From contig JABIUG010000312.1 of the NCBI GenBank assembly GCA_018700655.1, positions 1-12,196 of the forward strand: a DNA stretch of 12,196 nt, written 5' to 3'. The position numbers were made by a program, and so were the translations under genes. Position 1 is the stretch's first letter, and each line of letters starts with the position of its first letter. Under the pieces are notes generated by a model, which was not told the origin of the DNA, did no database searches, and saw only the letters and a list, made by a program, of their open reading frames with translations. The DNA is from Rhodospirillaceae bacterium (GTDB lineage Bacteria > Pseudomonadota > Alphaproteobacteria > SP197). Positions 1 to 6,803 of the stretch are shown here, in pieces.

Positions 1-1
1 G

Positions 2-415
2 CTCAAACCTGCAACCCAACGCCGGACCACCAGCATCGCCGCATCGCTCCATGGTGCGCGCATGTGTTACGACCATCTGGCCGGCAAACTGGGTGTGACG
101 CTGACCCAGACCATGATCGACCGGAAGTTTCTGACGCCGACCGCCCGTGACTTCAAGCTGACGGAGCGTGGTGAACGCCTGTTCCAGGGATTGGGCATCG
201 AGCTCGCGGCGCTACGGCGTCAACGCCGGCATTTTGCCCGCCAGTGCATCGATGGCAGCGAACGCCGTCCACACCTTGCCGGCGGGCTGGGCGCAGCCTT
301 GGCCGGCCACATGCTCGAGCCGGGCTGGATCGAACATCAAGAAGGCAACCGCGCCGTCACCGTCACTGCCAGCGGGCACAAGGCGCTAGCCAACCTGTTC
401 GGCCTGCGCCTCTGA
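2..415 (+). CDS. ArsR-family winged-helix regulator, C-terminal part (5' end outside window)
   Basis: The frame is open from the left edge, and residues preceding the first internal ATG at 62 (ending SLHGARMCYDHLAG) fit the family, so ATG 62 is not the start and about 137 C-terminal residues are visible. The CYDHLAGKLGV segment, the basic stretch RRQRRHFARQC, and SERRPHLAGGLGAAL followed by GWIEHQEGNRAVTVTASGHKAL resemble the C-terminal domain of a roughly 220-residue group of ArsR-like HTH regulators. Their DNA-binding half is N-terminal and here lies outside the window. No metal site is evident and the effector is unknown. The gene converges on grpE with a 75-base gap. Family assignment is by eye; the generic level (HTH regulator) is safer than any specific function. 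Confidence 0.68.
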   Translation, partial: LKPATQRRTTSIAASLHGARMCYDHLAGKLGVTLTQTMIDRKFLTPTARDFKLTERGERLFQGLGIELAALRRQRRHFARQCIDGSERRPHLAGGLGAALAGHMLEPGWIEHQEGNRAVTVTASGHKALANLFGLRL

Positions 416-445
416 ACCCCGCGACCCGGAGGCCGGTTCACAGCT

Positions 446-477
446 CAGGCCGACGCGACCTGATCTTGTCTGGCCTG
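446..477. terminator. Hairpin between convergent regulator and grpE genes
   Basis: CAGGCC-GAC (446-454) can pair with GTC-T-GGCCTG (468-477), giving nine base pairs with one bulged T and a 13-base loop. It lies in the 75-base gap between two convergent genes, so it could serve both directions. No T-run follows on either strand, so Rho-independent termination is weakly supported. Confidence 0.3.
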
Positions 478-490
478 GCCGGGCCTTGCT

Positions 491-1165
491 CTATGACTTC
501 GGCTCGGCAGGCATCTTGGCAACACCAACCATGGCCGGACGCAGCAGCCGACCGTGGATCGTGTAACCGGTACGCAGCACCTGCATCACGGTCCCAGGCT
601 CGAAATCGAGCGTTTCGGTTTCAAACATCGACTGGTGCTGATTGGGGTCGAACCGTTCGCCGGTGGCGTTGACCATGACGATGCCGTGACGCTCCAGAGC
701 GCCGTTCAGCTCCTTCATGGTGAGCTCGACGCCTTCGATCAGGCTTTTGGCGGCGCTGTCGTTGCGTGCCTCATCGGTCACGGCCTCGAGCGCGCGTGAC
801 ATGTTGTCGGCCACCGCCAGCATGTCTTCGGCAAACTTTGCGGTCGCGAACTTCGAAGCGTCCTCGCGGTCCTTCTGGGCGCGCTTGCGCACGTTTTCTA
901 TCTCGGCGGCGGCACGCAGCAAACGATCGGTCAGGTCGCTGACCTGTCCTTCCAGCTCCGTGATCCTGGCCGTGCCGGCATCCTCGTCTTCATCGTCATC
1001 GTCGTCGGACTCTTCAGCGATCACGCCCTCGAGGAATTCGTCGTCGCTCTCGTCAAAGCCACCTTCGACGATATCGTCCACGTGTACCGTGTTGTCGTCG
1101 TTGGCGGGCTTGGGCACGGCGGTGTCATCGCCATGGTCGGTCTTGGGCTTGGTTTCGTCACTCAT
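491..1165 (-). CDS. grpE: GrpE nucleotide exchange factor (DnaK co-chaperone)
   Basis: GrpE releases ADP from DnaK in the cytoplasmic DnaK-DnaJ-GrpE chaperone cycle. The product is 224 residues from ATG 1165. Residues 1-66 are disordered and very acidic, with an unbroken Asp/Glu tract apart from one Ser at 51-62. Residues about 67-105 form the heptad-rich coiled coil (EGQVSDLTDRLLRAAAEIEN), followed by the helical dimer region, and the C-terminal beta domain carries the diagnostic QVLRTGYTIHGRLLRPAMVGV (195-215). An in-frame GTG at 1180 would add five residues (MDKTK); ATG 1165 is preferred because neither has a strong ribosome site and ATG is the commoner start. It lies 39 bases downstream of hrcA and is probably cotranscribed. 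dnaK and dnaJ are not in the window. Confidence 0.95.
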   Translation of the reverse strand: MSDETKPKTDHGDDTAVPKPANDDNTVHVDDIVEGGFDESDDEFLEGVIAEESDDDDDEDEDAGTARITELEGQVSDLTDRLLRAAAEIENVRKRAQKDREDASKFATAKFAEDMLAVADNMSRALEAVTDEARNDSAAKSLIEGVELTMKELNGALERHGIVMVNATGERFDPNQHQSMFETETLDFEPGTVMQVLRTGYTIHGRLLRPAMVGVAKMPAEPKS

Positions 1166-1204
1166 CTTGGTCTTGTCCACTCGGTCTTGTTGTTCTCGTT
1201 CCGA

Positions 1205-2248
1205 TCAGCTCAACAGGCGGCCGACGATCTTGGCCGTGTAATCCACCATGGGAATGATCCGTGCGTAATTCATGCGGGTCGGGCCGATCACGCCCAGCGC
1301 ACCTATAAACTTTCCGCCCTGATCCGAAACCGGCGCCACGATGGTCGAGCAGCCCGAGAGCTGGAACAACTCGTTGTCGGCACCGATGAAGATGCTGACC
1401 CCGTCGGCATCCTGGGCCAGATTAAGCAGACGCATCATATGGTGTGCTTCATCGAGTTTGTCGAACAGATCCCTGATCCGCTCGAGATCGGCCATGGCGC
1501 GCACGTCGTCGAGAAGATTGGCCTGGCCACGCACGATCAGGGTCCCACGGTCTTCACCGCTGTTATCACCCGACCAGGTCGCAAGGCCGGCCTGCACGAC
1601 ACGCTCGGATACCGCATCAAGCTCAGCTTCATTGCGGCCGAGTTCCAGGGTGATCTCGTCCTTGGCTTCGACGAGCGTGCGGCCACCCAGCCGGGCCGAA
1701 AGATAATTGCCGGCACGCATCAGGGCCGAAGGCGGCACACCGGGCGGCAGTTCGATAATGCGGTTTTCGACTGCACCGTTGTCGAACACGACGATCACCA
1801 GAGCCCGATCAGGCGCGAGCGAGACAAACTCGACATGGCGGAAGGCCGCTTCCTGCTTGGGCGCGACCACCACACCGGCATGGTGCGACAAACCAGAGAG
1901 CAGCCCGGTCGCCGACTGCAGCACGTCGTCGAAAGTCCGGCCTGTATCTTCGCAGGCAGCCTTGATCGCGGCACGGTCATCGGCCGCCAGATCGCCGATC
2001 TGGAGCAGACCATCGACAAACAGGCGCAGGCCAAGATCGGTCGGCTGGCGCCCGGCGCTGGTATGGGGCGAGGCAATCAGGCCGGCGCCTTCAAGGTCGG
2101 CCATGACGCTGCGCACGGAGGCAGACGAAAGGGTGTCGGAAAGCCGTTCGGTAATCGCGCGCGAACCAACCGGCTCCCCGGTGCGGACATACTCGTCCAC
2201 CAGGATGCGGAAGATTTCGCGGGAGCGTTCGTTAAGTTTTTGAATCAT
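1205..2248 (-). CDS. hrcA: HrcA heat-inducible transcription repressor
   Basis: HrcA represses heat-shock operons by binding CIRCE operators and is linked to the GroE chaperonin system. The 347-residue product from ATG 2248 matches the family length. The N-terminal winged helix covers residues 1-75: NERSREIFRILVDEYVRTGEPVGSR, then SSASVRSVMADLE and the hallmark PHTSAGRQPTD (61-71). The remainder is the GAF-like/dimerisation region ending YTAKIVGRLLS. Position 47 is Ser where Asn is usual in the VRN motif. The frame stays open to an ATG at 2308, but that start adds 20 non-family residues and would precede the putative promoter. grpE follows on the same strand; rph is divergent. Confidence 0.95.
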   Translation of the reverse strand: MIQKLNERSREIFRILVDEYVRTGEPVGSRAITERLSDTLSSASVRSVMADLEGAGLIASPHTSAGRQPTDLGLRLFVDGLLQIGDLAADDRAAIKAACEDTGRTFDDVLQSATGLLSGLSHHAGVVVAPKQEAAFRHVEFVSLAPDRALVIVVFDNGAVENRIIELPPGVPPSALMRAGNYLSARLGGRTLVEAKDEITLELGRNEAELDAVSERVVQAGLATWSGDNSGEDRGTLIVRGQANLLDDVRAMADLERIRDLFDKLDEAHHMMRLLNLAQDADGVSIFIGADNELFQLSGCSTIVAPVSDQGGKFIGALGVIGPTRMNYARIIPMVDYTAKIVGRLLS

Positions 2249-2289
2249 CGCCGTATTCCGGGCCTGTTTGCCCGTGCCGATCTGCTCAG

Positions 2290-2318
2290 CATGTAGGCAC
2301 TCTGACAAACAAGGTCAA
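2290..2318 (-). promoter_or_regulatory. Putative hrcA-grpE promoter with a CIRCE-like half-site in the spacer
   Basis: Read on the minus strand, TTGACC (2318-2313) is followed after 17 bases by TACATG (2295-2290), in a CCTACATG context that also resembles alphaproteobacterial RpoH promoters (CTTGA...CCTAT). The implied transcript would start near 2283 and give a leader of about 35 bases before ATG 2248. The spacer end and -10 contain GAGTGCCTA (2302-2294), matching 7 of 9 positions of the CIRCE right arm GAGTGCTAA; the matching left arm is not present. Promoter strength and sigma factor are inferred. Confidence 0.35.
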
Positions 2319-2322
2319 CGTT

Positions 2323-2338
2323 AAGGCGCATTCGCCTT
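2323..2338. repeat. Short inverted repeat in the hrcA-rph spacer
   Basis: AAGGCG (2323-2328) and CGCCTT (2333-2338) are perfect six-base arms around a four-base loop. It lies upstream of both divergent genes, next to the putative hrcA promoter. It could be a small operator or transcript hairpin, or chance. Confidence 0.25.
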
Positions 2339-2396
2339 TCGGGGCCGGGGCAGAAGGGCTAGGGTCCGCCCGCTCCGCCACCACAGGAAACACAAG

Positions 2397-3119
2397 ATGA
2401 CCCGACCCAGCGGCCGCAGTGCCGACGCATTGCGCACGATCGCCCTTGAACCCGGTTTCTCCAAACACGCCGAGGGGTCCTGCATGACCCGCTTTGGCGA
2501 TACCCATGTGCTGTGCACCGCCTCGGTCGAGGAGCGCGTGCCGCCATGGCTGCGCAACAAGGGGCGTGGCTGGGTCACTGCCGAATACGGCATGTTGCCG
2601 CGCGCGACCAACACCCGGACCGACCGCGAGGCAGCCCGCGGCAAACAATCGGGCCGGACCCAGGAAATCCAGCGCCTGATCGGGCGCAGCCTGCGCGCCG
2701 TGACCGATCTCGAAGCGCTGGGCGAACGCCAGATCAAGATCGATTGCGATGTCATCCAGGCCGATGGCGGAACCCGTACGGCAGCCATCACGGGCGGGTT
2801 TGTCGCGCTCCACATCGCGATCGCCAAACTCGTGGCAGAGGGCACGATCAAGGCCATGCCGCTGACCGATCACGTCGCGGCGATTTCGTGCGGTATCTTT
2901 GAAGGCACGCCGGTCGCCGATCTCGACTATGCCGAGGATTCCAATGCCGATGCCGATGCCAACTTCGTCATGACCGGCGTCGGCAACATGGTCGAAGTCC
3001 AGGCCACGGCCGAAGGTGCTGTGTTCGGGCGCGACGAGTTCGACCGCCTGCTTGATCTCGCAACCTCAGGAATCGCAGAACTCGTTGCCCACCAGAAGGC
3101 GGCCCTGGGTCTAGGCTGA
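2397..3119 (+). CDS. rph: RNase PH, phosphorolytic 3'-exoribonuclease
   Basis: RNase PH trims the 3' ends of tRNA precursors by phosphorolysis, releasing nucleoside diphosphates; it forms a cytoplasmic hexamer. The 240-residue length is typical. Visible motifs are the N-terminal RPSGRSADALR, the GRGWVTAEYGMLPRAT strand (57-71), the phosphate-binding region QSGRTQEIQRLIGRSLR (84-100), DCDVIQADGGTRTAAITG (116-133), the catalytic acidic segment LDYAEDSNADADANFVMTG (176-194) and VEVQATAEGAVF, where the usual QGTAE has Ala for Gly. ATG 2397 is preceded at six bases by AGGAAA (2385-2390). It heads an operon: its TGA shares a base with the rdgB ATG. hrcA is divergent. Confidence 0.96.
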   Translation: MTRPSGRSADALRTIALEPGFSKHAEGSCMTRFGDTHVLCTASVEERVPPWLRNKGRGWVTAEYGMLPRATNTRTDREAARGKQSGRTQEIQRLIGRSLRAVTDLEALGERQIKIDCDVIQADGGTRTAAITGGFVALHIAIAKLVAEGTIKAMPLTDHVAAISCGIFEGTPVADLDYAEDSNADADANFVMTGVGNMVEVQATAEGAVFGRDEFDRLLDLATSGIAELVAHQKAALGLG

Positions 3120-3721
3120 TGGACGACCGGCTTGATCTGCCGCCCAGGCTGGTGATCGCCAGCCATAACGCCGGAAAAGTCGTCGAAATCGACGATCTGC
3201 TTGGCCCGTTTGCTATCGAGGTGATCGGCGCTACTGCGCTGGGCCTTGCCGAACCGGAAGAAACCGGCACGACCTTCCAAGCCAACGCCCTGCTCAAGGC
3301 GCAAGCCGCTGCAAAGGCATCAGGCATTCCGGCGCTGTCGGATGATTCCGGGCTTTCCGTCTGGGGTCTGGGAGGTGCGCCCGGCATCTATTCGGCGCGC
3401 TGGGGCGGCCCGGACAAGGATTTCTACGCCGCCATGGCCAGGGTCGAAGCCGAACTGGGCGACAAACCCGACCGCAGCGCCAGCTTCTTCTGTGTTCTGG
3501 CACTGGCCTGGCCGGACGGGACCAGCCGCACCTTCGAGGGGCGGATCGACGGTCATCTGGAATTTCCACCCCGTGGCAGCCACGGCTTCGGCTATGACCC
3601 GATCTTCGTCCCTGAGGGCGACACACGGACTTTTGGCGAGATGGAAATGGCTGAAAAGAAAGCGTTCAACCATCGCGCCCGCGCCTTTGCCAAGCTTATT
3701 GGAGCCGCTGACTTCCATTGA
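3119..3721 (+). CDS. rdgB: RdgB/HAM1 dITP/XTP pyrophosphatase
   Basis: This enzyme hydrolyses non-canonical purine triphosphates (dITP, ITP, XTP) to monophosphate and pyrophosphate, keeping deaminated bases out of nucleic acids. The 200-residue product has the family signature: SHNAGKVVEI near the N-terminus (15-24), EETGTTFQANALLKA (47-61), the catalytic LSDDSGL (73-79) and GAPGIYSARWGG (87-97), and GSHGFGYDPIF (153-163). The C-terminal substrate-contact motif, usually SHR, reads NHR here (184-186). The start overlaps the rph stop as TGATG and the end overlaps the hemW start as TTGA, so the three genes are presumably translationally coupled. Confidence 0.96.
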   Translation: MDDRLDLPPRLVIASHNAGKVVEIDDLLGPFAIEVIGATALGLAEPEETGTTFQANALLKAQAAAKASGIPALSDDSGLSVWGLGGAPGIYSARWGGPDKDFYAAMARVEAELGDKPDRSASFFCVLALAWPDGTSRTFEGRIDGHLEFPPRGSHGFGYDPIFVPEGDTRTFGEMEMAEKKAFNHRARAFAKLIGAADFH

Positions 3722-4881
3722 CCCAACAAGACCCAGGATTCGGTATTTATGTTCACTGGCCGTTTTGCCAGTCGAAGTGCCCCTATTGCGATTTCAACAG
3801 CCATGTCCGCGCTTCGGTCGACCACAACGCCTGGCGCACGGCTCTGTTGCAAGAGCTTGCCCATATGGCAGCGCTTGCCCCGGACCGCGAAGCCACCAGC
3901 ATCTTCTTTGGCGGCGGCACGCCCTCGCTGATGGAACCGGCCACGGTTGCGGCGGTGATCGATGCGGTTGCCGGTCACTGGAAGGTCGCCGGGGATGCGG
4001 AAATTACCCTGGAGGCCAACCCGAGCAGCGTCGAGGCACGCAGGTTTGCCGGTTATCGCACGGCAGGGGTCAACCGTGTGTCGCTGGGCATCCAGGCGCT
4101 CGACGATGATTCGCTCAGGGCACTGGGCCGGCGTCATAATGCCGCCGAAGCCCGGGCCGCAATCGCGCTGGCGCGTTCGACCTTTCCGCGTATGTCGTTC
4201 GATCTGATCTATGCCCGCATGGGGCAGACGCCTGATGACTGGAGTCGGGAACTGGCCGAAGCGCTGGGTTTTGGCACCGATCATCTCTCGCTCTACCAGC
4301 TCACCATCGAACCGGGCACACAGTTCTTCACGCTGGCGCGCAGGGGCGCACTCGATCTGCCGCCCGAGGATGATCAGGCGGCAATGTATGAGATCACCCA
4401 GGCCTTCACCCAGGCTGCCGGGCTCGATGTCTATGAAGTCTCGAACCATGCACGGCCCGGATTCGAAAGCCGCCACAACATCACCTACTGGCGTTCGGGC
4501 GAATGGATCGGGATTGGACCCGGCGCCCATGGCCGCCTCAACGAAGCCGGCGGCACCAGCATCGCACGGCGTCAGAACAAGGCGCCCGAAACATGGCTTG
4601 CCGCAGTGGAGAAGGACGGCCACGGCAGCGCCGAGAGCGAAACCATCACCGGGCCCGAACGCCTGACCGAAGTGCTGATGATGGGGCTTCGTCTGTCACA
4701 GGGCCTCAGCGAAGCTGATCTGCAACGCGCCGCGGGCGTCACCTGGGACGAGGCGATCGATGGCGATATTCTCGAACACCTGGTCGAGACAGGCTTCCTG
4801 GAACATGACGAACTGGCCGTGCGGGCAACACCACGCGGTCGCCAGGTTCTCAACAGCGTCCTCGAACGCCTGTTGATCTAG
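3718..4881 (+). CDS. hemW: HemW-type radical SAM haem chaperone
   Basis: HemW binds haem and a [4Fe-4S] cluster and is thought to deliver haem to acceptor proteins; it was long annotated as oxygen-independent coproporphyrinogen oxidase. The 387-residue product starts with TTG overlapping the rdgB stop; no nearer start keeps the conserved GIYVHWPFC strand. The radical SAM cysteines are C17, C21 and C24 (CQSKCPYCDF), followed by Phe rather than the fourth Cys of true HemN, which supports HemW. Further motifs are FFGGGTPSLM (63-72), LEANPSS (98-104), GVNRVSLGIQALDD (117-130) and GIGPGAHGR. The C-terminal HemN-type domain is present. The gene ends six bases from the convergent LppC gene. Confidence 0.93.
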   Translation: MTQQDPGFGIYVHWPFCQSKCPYCDFNSHVRASVDHNAWRTALLQELAHMAALAPDREATSIFFGGGTPSLMEPATVAAVIDAVAGHWKVAGDAEITLEANPSSVEARRFAGYRTAGVNRVSLGIQALDDDSLRALGRRHNAAEARAAIALARSTFPRMSFDLIYARMGQTPDDWSRELAEALGFGTDHLSLYQLTIEPGTQFFTLARRGALDLPPEDDQAAMYEITQAFTQAAGLDVYEVSNHARPGFESRHNITYWRSGEWIGIGPGAHGRLNEAGGTSIARRQNKAPETWLAAVEKDGHGSAESETITGPERLTEVLMMGLRLSQGLSEADLQRAAGVTWDEAIDGDILEHLVETGFLEHDELAVRATPRGRQVLNSVLERLLI

Positions 4882-4887
4882 CAGGGA

Positions 4888-6294
4888 TCATTCAGACACC
4901 AGCATCGACACCGCCGGCGGCTCGAAGCTGGTCGGTGCGGGATCGACCACAACCACGCCGGTCGTCGAGATTTCCATCACCGCAAGCCCGCGTTCCGGCT
5001 TGCCGTCATCCTCGAAACGGAACAGGCCATCCACCCCGGAAAAACCGCGCCAGTCGGTGATCGCACGTTCGCTGAAATCGCCCTGGGCGCCGCTGCTGGT
5101 CAACGCCGCAGCCAGAGCCATGGCATCATAGGCCAGGGTCGCCAGACGGGTCGGGTCACCGTCATAGGCACCGATGAATCGATCGGTGAACCAGGCACGG
5201 CTGGTGTCGGGCGTCGAGGCAAACCATGCCCCCTTCATCACCGGCTCGCGGATCAGGGTCGGGTCGTTCCAGCTTGCCAGCCCGAGCAACCGGGTCTGAC
5301 CGGGATTGACGTCATAATAACCAAGATAGGCCGAGAGCTGACGCAACAGCGAGCCCGATTCCGGGACCAGCAGGGCATCAAACGCCATCACACCGATTGC
5401 GTCTTCATCCTGCAGGCGCTCGATCGCGGCAAGCGAGACCTCATCGCCACGCAGCCGGAGTTCGGCGATCTGGGCTTCGAGATCGGCCTGGCGCGCGGGA
5501 TAGGCTGTCAGTTCCTTGACCGAGTCATCAATCCCCAGCCCATCGGGATTGTAGAAAGCGCGCGCCGTCACCGTGCCGCCGACACGGGCCACCGCCTCCT
5601 CCATGGCAACGACCATGCGCTGACCGAAACGAGTCTGGGGTGCGAGCACGGCAAACCGCAGATGTCCCTGGTTCGCGGCATGAGCAACCACACGCTCGAC
5701 CTGATCTTCGGGCGCAATGCCAAGAACGTAAACGCCGGGCTCAGCGACCGCGAGGTCGGACGAAAGCGCAATCATGTTGATGCCGGCCTGGCGGGCGACC
5801 GGCGCGGCAGCACTGACCGAATGCGAAAACAGCGGGCCTACGATGAGATCGGGATCGGCGGCAAGAACCAGCTGCGCCGCCATCGCGGCGCCCTCGGCGG
5901 TCCCTTGTGTGTCAGCCACGACAAGCTCGATCCCGGTACTGCCGATATCGAACAATGCCAGGGTCGCAGCATCAAGAAGGTCATGGCCCAGCCCGGAACT
6001 GGCGCCTGAAAGTGGCAGCAACAGCGCCACCCTGCGGGCCGACGGATTGGGATCGCCATAGGCAGGCTCGTTGATCCCGGTGATCGGATCGGCAACGAAG
6101 TTGGCGGAGTCCTCGGTGAAGACCGGTTCGATCACTTCGGGTTCGACAACGACAATGGTATCGCCACCGCCGGCATCACCTGCCGTATCGGACTGGGGCG
6201 TTGTCTTGCACGCGCCAAGAGACAGAGTCACAGCAGCAAGCAGGGCAAAGGAACTGATCCAGGGCGCTCGGCAGGGTCGGCAGGGTCGGGCCAT
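4888..6294 (-). CDS. LppC/LpoA-like penicillin-binding protein activator lipoprotein
   Basis: Members of this family are envelope lipoproteins with a type I periplasmic-binding fold; E. coli LpoA activates PBP1A. The 468-residue product begins at ATG 6294 with a type II signal: basic residues, hydrophobic core SSFALLAAVTLSL and lipobox LGAC (Cys29). After an acidic linker, the binding fold starts near residue 87 (RRVALLLPLSGASSGLGHDLLDAA) and includes DPDLIVGPLFSHSVSA and FAVLAPQTRFGQRMVVAMEEA. The E. coli LpoA N-terminal TPR domain is absent, as is usual in alphaproteobacterial homologues, so PBP activation is by family only. The frame is open to 6450, but the lipoprotein signal fixes the start. 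GGAG lies 11 bases upstream. It is divergent from yraN. Confidence 0.88.
   Translation of the reverse strand: MARPCRPCRAPWISSFALLAAVTLSLGACKTTPQSDTAGDAGGGDTIVVVEPEVIEPVFTEDSANFVADPITGINEPAYGDPNPSARRVALLLPLSGASSGLGHDLLDAATLALFDIGSTGIELVVADTQGTAEGAAMAAQLVLAADPDLIVGPLFSHSVSAAAPVARQAGINMIALSSDLAVAEPGVYVLGIAPEDQVERVVAHAANQGHLRFAVLAPQTRFGQRMVVAMEEAVARVGGTVTARAFYNPDGLGIDDSVKELTAYPARQADLEAQIAELRLRGDEVSLAAIERLQDEDAIGVMAFDALLVPESGSLLRQLSAYLGYYDVNPGQTRLLGLASWNDPTLIREPVMKGAWFASTPDTSRAWFTDRFIGAYDGDPTRLATLAYDAMALAAALTSSGAQGDFSERAITDWRGFSGVDGLFRFEDDGKPERGLAVMEISTTGVVVVDPAPTSFEPPAVSMLVSE
6270..6287. repeat. Nine-base tandem duplication in the lipoprotein signal-peptide codons
   Basis: GGCAGGGTC occurs twice head to tail. 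On the minus strand it encodes the R-P-C-R-P-C-R stretch at residues 3-9 of the LppC-like lipoprotein, placing two extra cysteines ahead of the hydrophobic core. In-frame duplication explains the repeat. Confidence 0.7.
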
Positions 6295-6370
6295 GGTTGT
6301 GTGATCTCCGCGTGGTCGCGTGGTCTGGTTGGAACTATGATCGCGGAAGTTGGCAGAATTGAGAAGAGGC
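6295..6370. promoter_or_regulatory. Divergent spacer between the LppC lipoprotein gene and yraN
   Basis: These 76 bases must hold both 5' signals. On the plus strand TATGAT (6336-6341) matches the -10 consensus at five of six positions, but no -35 lies at the usual distance. CGCGTGGT is repeated twice in direct tandem (6309-6324) and would lie in the lipoprotein gene leader. GAGAAG (6361-6366) could serve as yraN ribosome site. No clear minus-strand promoter is visible. Confidence 0.3.
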
Positions 6371-6727
6371 ATGGGCCGATCAGAACGACAAAGAGCGGAA
6401 GCCTGGGGCCGCAGGGCTGAGTTTCTGACCGTTCTGGCGCTCGGCTTCAAGGGTTACCGCGTCTTGCAGCGGCGCTGGCGCAGCCATGCCGGCGAGATTG
6501 ATCTTGTACTACGCCGCGGTCAGGTCCTTGTGGCAGTCGAAGTCAAGGCACGCAGCGGCGCACAGGACCATCTCGTGAGCATCACCCAATGGCGGCGCAT
6601 CGCGGCATCGCTCGAAGCCTTGATCGCCCGCCGCCCCTAACTGGCACAGCTTGACCGACGTTATGACCTGGTCGTGGTCGCGCCCGGACGCTGGCCACGT
6701 CACACGCCCGACGCCTGGCGACCATAA
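6371..6727 (+). pseudogene. yraN: YraN family (UPF0102) nuclease-like gene interrupted by an in-frame stop
   Basis: YraN proteins are about 120-residue cytoplasmic proteins with a restriction-endonuclease-like fold and no settled function. From ATG 6371 the frame gives WGRRAEFLTVLALGFKGYRVLQR, then the nuclease-like core AGEIDLVLRRGQVLVAVEVKAR (GEIDL and VEVKAR are the PD-(D/E)xK-like residues) and TQWRRIAASLEALIARRP. It meets TAA at 6638-6640 after 89 residues. The same frame then continues LAQLDRRYDLVVVAPGRW and PRHTPDAWRP to TAA 6725-6727, matching the normal YraN C-terminus (RFDVV...HI.DAW). Read through, the product would be 118 residues plus the stop position. A point mutation, sequencing error or recoding are all possible. 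A TTG at 6350 is an alternative start. Confidence 0.82.
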
Positions 6728-6751
6728 ATCTGCCACGATTCTTGTATCTCA

Positions 6752-6765
6752 TGGTGTAATCACCA
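6752..6765 (+). promoter_or_regulatory. Putative extended -10 promoter of the BON lipoprotein gene inside an inverted repeat
   Basis: TGG-TGTAAT (6752-6760) fits an extended -10 element (TGn plus five of six of TATAAT) in a locally AT-rich stretch unlike the surrounding DNA. The same bases form TGGTG-TAAT-CACCA, five-base arms around a four-base centre, so a repressor could cover the -10. No -35 is apparent at 17 bases. The implied start near 6767 leaves a leader of about 37 bases to ATG 6804. Confidence 0.33.
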
Positions 6766-6803
6766 CAATATATGCCACGCAGCCCGTTCCGGAGATTCGA
6801 CGC

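Noticed and set aside
62..64. ATG 62 as start of the ArsR-type gene
   Set aside because: The preceding in-frame residues continue the family pattern to the edge, and the DNA-binding half would otherwise be missing.
1082..2296. 404-codon open frame on the plus strand
   Set aside because: It lies antisense to all of hrcA and part of grpE, both certain by motif; its translation shows no family features and is rich in Gly, His and Arg, as expected from a GC-rich shadow frame.
2294..2320. Full CIRCE operator
   Set aside because: Only the right-arm-like half GAGTGCCTA is present; the position of the other arm matches about two of nine bases.
3592..4623. 343-codon open frame on the minus strand
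   Set aside because: It is antisense to hemW and the end of rdgB, whose motifs are unambiguous.
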